Below the pieces are notes generated by a model, which was not told where the DNA came from, searched no databases, and worked only from the letters and a program-made list of their open reading frames with translations. A DNA stretch of 6,736 bases from positions 1 through 6,736 of the forward strand of contig JAADFS010000200.1 in assembly GCA_013152795.1 (NCBI GenBank), given 5' to 3'. Position 1 is the first letter of the stretch. The number at the start of each line of letters is the position of its first letter. Source of the DNA: Deferribacteres bacterium (GTDB taxonomy: Bacteria; Nitrospirota; Thermodesulfovibrionia; UBA6902). The position numbers were made by a program, and so were the translations under genes. Shown here piece after piece: positions 1-4,504 of this stretch.

Positions 1-645
1 GTTGAGCGGAGGAATATGCTGAAGGCCTTCGGCGCCGAGGTTATCCTTACCGAAGGCACTGAGGACATGATCGGGGCCGTCAGGAAAGCAGGGGAGTTAG
101 CCGGCAGAAAAGGGTATTTTCAGCCGCAGCAGTTTAAAAATCCGGCCAATCCCGCTGCGCACCGCAGGACAACGGCCCTGGAGATACTGAGGCAGGCGGG
201 CGACGTTGACGCCTTTGTCGCAGGCGTCGGCACAGGGGGCACCATCACAGGGGTGGGGGAAGTGCTGAAAGAAGAGCTCGGCGGGCATGTAAGGATTGTG
301 GCCGTTGAACCTGCCAAAAGCCCTGTGCTGTCGGGCGGCAAGCCGGGACTGCACGATATCCAGGGTATAGGTGCGGGTTTCGTGCCGGATGTCCTGAACA
401 TGGACATAATCGACGAGATTATCCGCGTCTCGGATGAAGATGCGTGCGACACCGCGCTCAGGATTATAAAGAATGAGGGTATACTGTGCGGCATATCGTC
501 AGGGGCGAATTTTTTTGCCGCTGATCAAATAGCGCGGCGCCTCGGAAAGGGCAAAAAGGTTATCACCCTTTTCCCTGATACAGGCGAGAGATACCTGAGC
601 ACCAAGCTGTTTCATTCCGACAGCACACAGTATGAGGGGATATAG
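1..645 (+). CDS. cysK: Cysteine synthase A (O-acetylserine sulfhydrylase), 5' end cut by window
   Basis: PLP-dependent enzyme that makes L-cysteine from O-acetylserine and sulfide in the cytoplasm. The frame is open from base 1, and the residues before the first in-frame ATG (position 16) read VERRN, matching the family's S.ERR motif, so the true start lies upstream. About 214 residues are visible. They include QFKNPANPAAH (the usual QF.NPANP), the PLP-phosphate loop GTGGT at visible residues 77-81, GIGAGFVP, GISSGA and the C-terminal PDTGERYLST. The N-terminal third with the PLP lysine and the TSGNTG substrate loop is outside the window. One small oddity is TTALEI where most homologues have TTGPEI. 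The stop is 9 nt before repeat copy A, and cysM follows on the same strand, suggesting one operon. Family assignment is very secure; the choice of CysK over CysM rests on the GGKPGLHDIQGIGAGF stretch. Confidence 0.96.
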   Translation, partial: VERRNMLKAFGAEVILTEGTEDMIGAVRKAGELAGRKGYFQPQQFKNPANPAAHRRTTALEILRQAGDVDAFVAGVGTGGTITGVGEVLKEELGGHVRIVAVEPAKSPVLSGGKPGLHDIQGIGAGFVPDVLNMDIIDEIIRVSDEDACDTALRIIKNEGILCGISSGANFFAADQIARRLGKGKKVITLFPDTGERYLSTKLFHSDSTQYEGI

Positions 646-654
646 CTTATCTTG

Positions 655-861
655 TTGCATAAACGGGCAGGGGAGTCTGCCGGAAAACCTTTATAAAGCG
701 ATAAGATATTGGAAATATGTTTCTGTTGCAGGAAATAACGGAAAGTGAGGTTCCAAAAGGACGTCAATATGCCGTGCGGAATATTTCCTGAAGGAATCGC
801 AGATAAAGCTTTTCCTGCAGACTCCCCTGCCCCGCTGGCGGTGTTTTATGCTACTGTAAGG
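655..861 (+). repeat. Intergenic structured repeat, copy A (upstream of cysM)
   Basis: First of three related elements. The ends pair: GCATAAA at 657-663 with TTTATGC at 845-851. Inside that, the 16-nt arm at 665-680 is perfectly complementary to 817-832. The 52-nt core at 764-815 differs from copy B at only three positions. It contains a nested hairpin: TGCG (775-778) with CGCA (798-801), enclosing TTCC-TGAA-GGAA (785-796). The arm at about 681-763 does not align with the other copies. The element ends in ACTGTAAGG, 25 nt before the cysM start, and begins 9 nt after the cysK stop, so it fills the gap between two operon genes and would be transcribed. It could be a cis-acting RNA or a dispersed ERIC/MITE-like repeat. 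I do not recognise it as a known family. Confidence 0.85.
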
Positions 862-886
862 TAAACAGGCAGGAGAGCTGCGGGTT

Positions 887-1816
887 GTGAGGGATATTGG
901 AAAGATGAAGATTATTGATACCGTGGAAGACAACATACTGGATACCATCGGAGGGACACCCCTGCTCCGCATGGACTCCCTTGCGGGTGACATAAGCGGG
1001 GATGTAAGTATATATGCAAAGCTTGAGGGCTATAATCCCGGCGGCTCGGTCAAGGACCGTGCTGCCTACCGCATGATTCTGGATGCGGAGGAATCCGGTG
1101 CCCTTACAAGGGACAAGATTATCATTGATTCAACCTCCGGCAACACCGGCATTGCCTATGCGATGATCGCCGCGGTCAAGGGCTATAGGGCGGAGATCGT
1201 CATTCCGCAGAATGCGAGCATTGAACGGAAGAAGATCATAGCCGGATTCGGAGCCGGCATAATATATTCAAGCCCTTTTGAGGGCTCCGACGGCGCCATC
1301 AGGCTGGCAAGGGAGATTTATAACCGCAACCCCGATAAATACTACATGCCCGACCAGTACAACAATCCGTCGAACTGGATGGCACACTACCTGACGACAG
1401 GCCCGGAGATCATAGAGCAGACAAAGGGCAGGATCACGCATTTCATATCCTGCCTGGGCACCACGGGTACGATCATGGGAACCGGCAGGGCGCTCAGGGA
1501 GTTCAATCCGGATATCAGGATCATTGCAGTTGAACCGGATGACGCCATGCACGGAATCGAGGGGCTTAAACATATGGAGAGCTCCATCGTGCCGGGGATA
1601 TACGACCCGGACTTCCCGGATGAGACCATATATGTCAACACGGATGACGCCTACGAGATGGTGAAAAAGATAACCACCGAGGCCGGACTGCCCGTAGGCC
1701 ATTCCTCGGGTGCCGCCATGGTCGGGGCCCTGCAGGTGGCGCAGGGGCTGGACAGTGGGGTGATTGTGGCGATCTTCCCTGACGGGGGAGACAGGTACCT
1801 GAGCCACGGGATTTAG
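887..1816 (+). CDS. cysM: Cysteine synthase, CysM type (possibly sulfur-carrier dependent)
   Basis: Complete 309-residue PLP-dependent beta-substitution enzyme making cysteine. Visible motifs are GGTPLLR (22-28), the PLP lysine K56 in NPGGSVKDR, the substrate loop TSGNTG (83-88), the phosphate loop GTTGT (191-195) and the C-terminal FPDGGDRYLS. The stretches ITHFISCLGTTGTIMGTGR, GIEGLKHM and VPGIYDP resemble, from memory, mycobacterial CysM, which takes sulfur from the thiocarboxylated carrier CysO rather than free sulfide. The JAMM peptidase gene next door fits that reading. The GTG start at 887 has AGGAGAG at 871-877, 9 nt away. An ATG at 905, preceded by GGAAAG, is a possible alternative, giving a protein beginning MKIIDTVEDN. 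The gene follows cysK and repeat copy A and precedes repeat copy B. Enzyme family is certain; the sulfur donor is inferred. Confidence 0.93.
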   Translation: MRDIGKMKIIDTVEDNILDTIGGTPLLRMDSLAGDISGDVSIYAKLEGYNPGGSVKDRAAYRMILDAEESGALTRDKIIIDSTSGNTGIAYAMIAAVKGYRAEIVIPQNASIERKKIIAGFGAGIIYSSPFEGSDGAIRLAREIYNRNPDKYYMPDQYNNPSNWMAHYLTTGPEIIEQTKGRITHFISCLGTTGTIMGTGRALREFNPDIRIIAVEPDDAMHGIEGLKHMESSIVPGIYDPDFPDETIYVNTDDAYEMVKKITTEAGLPVGHSSGAAMVGALQVAQGLDSGVIVAIFPDGGDRYLSHGI

Positions 1817-1838
1817 CCCTGAAGGTTTAACATTGATG

Positions 1839-2063
1839 TTGCATAAACAGGCAGGGGTGCCTGCCGTAAAACGGGAAAAAAGCCGTTCTCCGTGTCGGTT
1901 AACCGTGTCCGTTTCTGTTCTTTGTCTTTTACGGTCACGAATAACGGACACGAATCACGGGCAGTCGATATGCCGTGCGGAGTATTTCCTGAAGGTATCG
2001 CAGATAAAGCTTTTCCGGCAGGCTCCCCCTGCCTGCTATCGGTATTTTTATGCCACTGTAAGG
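1839..2063 (+). repeat. Intergenic structured repeat, copy B (upstream of JAMM peptidase)
   Basis: Second copy of the element. The end stem is GCATAAA (1841-1847) with TTTATGC (2047-2053). The long stem pairs about 1848-1866 with about 2015-2034, ten plus eight base pairs around a small mismatch. The 52-nt core at 1965-2016 matches copy A at 49 positions. The variable arm has its own inverted repeat, CGTGTCCGTT (1904-1913) with AACGGACACG (1943-1952), and CGTAAAA (1865-1871) can pair with TTTTACG (1927-1933). Compared with copy A, the long stem keeps pairing despite changes on both sides. The closing ACTGTAAGG ends 15 nt before the ATG of the peptidase. That gene has no better Shine-Dalgarno, so the TAAGG tail may matter for ribosome binding. 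Confidence 0.85.
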
Positions 2064-2078
2064 TTGAACTTGTAAGTT

Positions 2079-2531
2079 ATGTATTTAAAAAGAGACACAA
2101 TAAAAAAAATGTATGAACATGCATTGAGAGAATACCCCGATGAATGCTGCGGTATCATTACAGGGGACGGCAGGAGACAGACGGTTCATTTATGCAGGAA
2201 CATACAGAACAGGCTCCATGCCGAGGACCCGGTGAGATACCCGAGAGACGCCCGCACGGCTTATGTCATCGACAGGGGCGAGTTCGACGGTATCATATCT
2301 TCTGCAAGGAAAAAAGGCGAAAGTATTATAGCCTTTTATCATTCCCATACGGAGCACGAGGCCTACTTTTCAGAAGAGGATTTTGCAGCGCAGACCGTCT
2401 TCGGCGAACCGGAGTTTCCCGATGCCCTGCATGTGGTGATTTCGGTCATGAATGGAAAGATTCATGATATGAAGTGCTTCAGATGGGACAGGGACCTGCA
2501 AAACTTTTTTGTTGCGGAAGACTGCGCCTAA
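2079..2531 (+). CDS. JAMM/MPN (Mov34 family) metallopeptidase, Mec-like
   Basis: A 150-residue single-domain zinc metallopeptidase. The JAMM signature is complete: E22 in YPDECCG, and H88-x-H90-x7-S98-x2-D101 in AFYHSHTEHEAYFSEED, which supply the zinc ligands and the catalytic acid. In bacteria such stand-alone JAMM proteins (for example mycobacterial Mec) cut after the di-glycine of ubiquitin-like sulfur carriers. Mec frees cysteine from the CysO-cysteine adduct formed by CysM. The position directly after cysK and cysM supports that role; the carrier itself is not seen here. The ATG at 2079 gives the family-like opening before HALREYP. An ATG at 2109 is possible but would remove the first helix. 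No strong Shine-Dalgarno is seen; the nearest is TAAGG at the end of repeat copy B. The stop codon overlaps the convergent LapA-domain gene. Confidence 0.88.
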   Translation: MYLKRDTIKKMYEHALREYPDECCGIITGDGRRQTVHLCRNIQNRLHAEDPVRYPRDARTAYVIDRGEFDGIISSARKKGESIIAFYHSHTEHEAYFSEEDFAAQTVFGEPEFPDALHVVISVMNGKIHDMKCFRWDRDLQNFFVAEDCA

Positions 2532-2860
2532 TGCCTGTCGCCTTCGTGAGTTTCCGGTTCGGCAGGCAACTCTTCAGGTTCCGCCGGCTCTATCTGCTCT
2601 TTTATGCTCGATAATTCCGACTCAAGCTCCTGGATACGTTTTTTCTGTGTCCGTGCGAGCTTAACCTTTTTCCACCATGTGGGAATAATGAGGAAAATGC
2701 CCACCAGCGTGCCTGCCACAAAGGGCACCGCCAGCATGACCGAAAAGGGCTTCGAAAAATTCCATTTTATGAATTTCATGGATATTTCCCCAGGGTTCTG
2801 AAAAGTGATGATCACGAACACGACGGCAATAAGAAAAGCAAAAAAGAGAAAAAAATGCAT
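2528..2860 (-). CDS. LapA-domain (DUF1049) inner membrane protein
   Basis: A 110-residue membrane protein. Two hydrophobic segments, about residues 2-20 and 39-60, are separated by a short loop with QNPGEISMKFIKW. A basic stretch (WWKKVKLARTQKKR) follows, then a short coiled coil (about 70-88) and a Glu/Pro-rich acidic tail. This is the layout of the LapA/YciS domain; in E. coli LapA works with LapB in controlling lipopolysaccharide synthesis, but many bacterial LapA-domain proteins have no defined role. The start has a strong Shine-Dalgarno AAGGAGGTG on the minus strand (2873-2865), 4 nt from the ATG. A TATAAT lies just upstream on the minus strand (2887-2882), a possible -10 element with no clear -35. 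The gene lies downstream of the cold-shock gene on the same strand and converges on the JAMM gene, sharing bases 2528-2531 with its end. Confidence 0.88.
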   Translation of the reverse strand: MHFFLFFAFLIAVVFVIITFQNPGEISMKFIKWNFSKPFSVMLAVPFVAGTLVGIFLIIPTWWKKVKLARTQKKRIQELESELSSIKEQIEPAEPEELPAEPETHEGDRH

Positions 2861-2964
2861 AATCCACCTCCTTAATCAACAATTATAATCAAGAGAGCCA
2901 GAAAAATAAACGGTAAAGTCTGTTTTCAGGGCATAAAGAAGATATCTGCGGGGACAAGTCAAGA

Positions 2965-3180
2965 CTAATTCAGGACTATCACATCCTGTGCCTGGGGGCC
3001 TTTGGGCCCCTTGACAACGACGAATCTCACTCTGTTACCCTCTTGCAGGGAACATTCACTCTCCTCACAGCGAATTGCGCTATAGTGCACAAAGACTTCA
3101 CCGCCCCGGTCACGTTTGATGTATCCATAGCCTTTTTCGTCATCAAACCATTTGACAAAACCGGTTTCTCCATCCGTCAC
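2965..3180 (-). CDS. Cold-shock domain protein (CspA family)
   Basis: Small single-strand nucleic-acid-binding protein with an OB fold, acting as RNA chaperone or transcription antiterminator. With the GTG start chosen here it is 71 residues, the normal family size. RNP1 is KGYGYI (16-21) and RNP2 is VFVHYSAI (29-36). GFVKWFDDEKGYGYI opens the domain, and the protein ends KGPKGPQAQDVIVLN, like standard CspA (GPQA..V). The frame stays open to an ATG at 3294, but those extra 38 residues do not resemble the family and that ATG has no ribosome site. The GTG at 3180 has AAGGAAG 10 nt upstream. The two cysteines in RCEESECS are unusual but not unique. The LapA-domain gene follows on the same strand after about 100 nt, so the two may be co-transcribed. 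Confidence 0.93.
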   Translation of the reverse strand: MTDGETGFVKWFDDEKGYGYIKRDRGGEVFVHYSAIRCEESECSLQEGNRVRFVVVKGPKGPQAQDVIVLN

Positions 3181-3190
3181 TATTACAGCA

Positions 3191-3197
3191 CTTCCTT
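3191..3197 (-). promoter_or_regulatory. Ribosome binding site deciding the cold-shock protein start
   Basis: On the minus strand this reads AAGGAAG and lies 10 nt before the GTG at 3180. It supports the short 71-residue form over the longer frame from 3294, whose upstream sequence has no purine-rich site. Confidence 0.5.
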
Positions 3198-3333
3198 CCC
3201 GTTCATAAAATAAAAAAGCTTTCTCTGTCTGTAATTCAAACAAGGCAGGCTTTTTCAGAAAACTTATACCTAATAATGCAACCCCCCGGTTCATAATGCG
3301 AGGATACGATATTTCCCTATAATTTTTACAACT

Positions 3334-3349
3334 TGGCGCAGAAATTGTC
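3334..3349 (+). promoter_or_regulatory. Possible sigma-54 (-24/-12) promoter
   Basis: TGGCGCAGAAATTGTC has the TGGC element and a TTG at the spacing of the sigma-54 consensus (TGGCACG, four bases, TTGC). The final GC is GT here, a mismatch at a conserved position. It sits about 120 nt upstream of the unrecognised gene at 3470, in the intergenic region divergent from the cold-shock gene. A sigma-54 activator is encoded nearby, but a single imperfect match like this occurs by chance fairly often. Confidence 0.2.
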
Positions 3350-3469
3350 CAATTTATTATTGTTATAGGAGTATTATCGGCCTTGTCCGCCTGAATTACT
3401 CCCCTCTTTCATTTACGCCCTTGCCTTTGGTTGATGCTTCTGATAATATCAATAAATTTGTCCGCAGAG

Positions 3470-3982
3470 ATGAGTTTTCACCTTACAATGGATACCAGCG
3501 AATATATAAACGACTTTCTGTACTTTGTGACAAGGCCCGGCGGAGACAGAGGTGAAGGCGCCCTGCTTTACTGTTCAGGGGTTAATTTGTCCCGCTTTCT
3601 TCCCATCACAAAGGGGCGGCACCGCGCGATGTCGAATCCTGCAATGAGGGGGCTTCAGCTCGTGAATCTCGGCGTCAGGGAGATGGCGCTGTCCGCAGGG
3701 GCGACCCCAAAGGCCGTGCGCGGCGGTGACCGGGGCGCGGAAATTGCCCATACAGAGGGCATATGGTATAAGGAGACCCTGCTGATAGAAGATGCACCGG
3801 CCTCGTTTCACAGTGAGATAATCGCTTATTGTGTGCCCGAGCTTCTCAGGAAAATCGACAGGGCCCTTATGCTGGGAGCCGCCCTTCCCGATAAACTGCT
3901 TGAGCCCCGGGAACTGCAGGTCTTCATAAGCCATGTGCAGCAAGTACGGTCTGGATTCCCCCTCAGAAGACCGCCGGATTGA
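3470..3982 (+). CDS. Uncharacterised protein, about 170 residues
   Basis: I do not recognise this protein. The frame is open from 3431 (TTG, then ATG at 3434) to the TGA at 3980-3982. Codon use is G+C-rich at third positions, like the neighbours, supporting real coding. I chose the ATG at 3470 because the 13 earlier residues (MMLLIISINLSAE) are low in G+C and lack a ribosome site; the ATG at 3470 has only a weak GCAGAG in front, and 3488 is a third choice. The protein appears soluble, with no signal peptide or membrane segment. It has a middle part with many Arg and Gly (LPITKGRHRAMSNPAMRG, AVRGGDRGAEIAHTEGIWYKE) and a likely helical C-terminal part ending LEPRELQVFISHVQQVRSGFPLRRPPD. It is divergent from the cold-shock gene and is followed by a promoter for the next unit. 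Confidence 0.6.
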   Translation: MSFHLTMDTSEYINDFLYFVTRPGGDRGEGALLYCSGVNLSRFLPITKGRHRAMSNPAMRGLQLVNLGVREMALSAGATPKAVRGGDRGAEIAHTEGIWYKETLLIEDAPASFHSEIIAYCVPELLRKIDRALMLGAALPDKLLEPRELQVFISHVQQVRSGFPLRRPPD

Positions 3983-4003
3983 CAGATAAAATAGAACCTT
4001 CTC

Positions 4004-4032
4004 TTGACAGCCTGTGATAAAATTTATAGTAC
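4004..4032 (+). promoter_or_regulatory. Sigma-70 type promoter ahead of repeat copy C and the PilZ regulator
   Basis: A perfect -35 TTGACA (4004-4009) is followed by TATAGTAC. This can be read as -10 TATAGT (4025-4030, 15-nt spacer) or TAGTAC (4027-4032, 17-nt spacer). Transcription would begin near 4037-4040, so repeat copy C would lie wholly in a 5' leader of about 240 nt. A second TTGACAG followed by ATAAAAT overlaps the stop of the preceding gene (3979 onward), making a partial direct repeat with no good -10 of its own. Confidence 0.5.
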
Positions 4033-4063
4033 ATATACATTCTGTAGCTTCCTATTAAACATA

Positions 4064-4247
4064 TTGCATAAACGACACGAAGGCCCGATGTAAACCGGGT
4101 TCACGGTTGACGGCTCAACGGACATGGCTGAGGGGCAGTGGATATGCCGTGCAAAATATTCTCACCGGAAAATCACGGATAGAGCATACTGGCGGAGCCT
4201 ACTGCCCTGCCGGTAATGTTTTTATACTTTATGCAACTGTTGTAAGG
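4064..4247 (+). repeat. Intergenic structured repeat, copy C (leader of the PilZ regulator)
   Basis: The most diverged copy. The ends are well kept: TTGCATAAA (4064-4072) is perfectly complementary to TTTATGCAA (4228-4236), and the tail ACTGTTGTAAGG resembles the ACTGTAAGG of copies A and B with a 3-nt insertion. The core start GATATGCCGTGC (4141-4152) is shared. Its small hairpin is kept with different bases: CCGTG (4147-4151) with CACGG (4174-4178). The long G+C-rich closing stem of copies A and B is not preserved at the same place; instead GGGGCAGT (about 4132-4139) can pair with ACTGCCCT (4201-4208). It ends 29 nt before the PilZ start and follows a sigma-70-like promoter. Confidence 0.72.
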
Positions 4248-4276
4248 CAGAGACATATCAAGGGGGACGGGCGATT

Positions 4277-4504
4277 ATGCCGAGGCGTGATGTCAGGGTA
4301 AAGACACAGTTGTCTGCAAGGGCGTTCTGCAACAAGCAGGGAACCAATATACTGATAACAGAGCTGAGCCTGAGCGGGGCATTGATGCGTGGTTTGTATG
4401 ACGGGCATGGAGATGTCTTTACCATCGAGACTGACCTTGCCGGATACGGCAAGGTGCATTTCACAGGAGGTGGTCAGGCAAGTCAACGGCTTATCTGTTA
4501 TTAA
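4277..4504 (+). CDS. PilZ domain, N-terminal segment of a frameshifted sigma-54 regulator
   Basis: The first 60 or so residues are a PilZ fold, a cyclic-di-GMP receptor domain. R3-x3-R7 (PRRDVR) matches the RxxxR binding motif, and ELSLSG (29-34) matches (D/N)xSxxG except that the first residue is Glu. AGGGGGA lies a few bases before the ATG. The frame then loses similarity after GKVHFT and stops at 4504. The missing PilZ C-terminal strands, EVVRQVNGLSVIKLYIP and then ALWRYIKKHL, appear in the next frame from 4467. A +1 shift near 4466 therefore joins them. Read together, PilZ is the input domain of the enhancer-binding protein that follows. The PilZ call is good; whether c-di-GMP is bound given the Glu substitution is uncertain. 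Confidence 0.75.
   Translation: MPRRDVRVKTQLSARAFCNKQGTNILITELSLSGALMRGLYDGHGDVFTIETDLAGYGKVHFTGGGQASQRLICY

Noticed and set aside
835..852. TGGC...TGCT in the tail of repeat copy A (and a similar TGGC...TGCC in copy C) as sigma-54 promoters
   Set aside because: The distance between GG and GC is one base too long in both, and the sequence is explained by the repeat structure.
842..861. Resemblance of the element tail (GC.ACTGTAAGG) to the conserved ACTGTAA part of cobalamin riboswitches
   Set aside because: The rest of the cobalamin riboswitch consensus is absent, and the conserved tail pairs with the element's 5' end instead.
691..993. Minus-strand 100-codon frame over repeat copy A and the cysM start
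   Set aside because: Antisense to a clear gene and to a structured repeat; composition shows no protein family.
1833..2116. Two overlapping plus-strand frames (80 and 74 codons) across repeat copy B
   Set aside because: They lie inside the repeat, run into the JAMM gene or its upstream region, and have no ribosome site or family match.
3181..3294. 38-residue N-terminal extension of the cold-shock protein
   Set aside because: Not family-like and no ribosome site at the ATG 3294; the GTG at 3180 gives the standard size.
3575..3943. 122-codon minus-strand frame opposite the unrecognised gene
   Set aside because: The plus-strand frame has codon use like its neighbours; the minus frame has no ribosome site or recognisable motif and is a shadow.
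655..4247. CRISPR array or tandem repeat
   Set aside because: Only three long copies, separated by genes, with internal variation and no regular spacers.
4107..4301. 64-codon frame in repeat copy C
   Set aside because: Contained almost wholly in the repeat and overlapping the PilZ start; no ribosome site.
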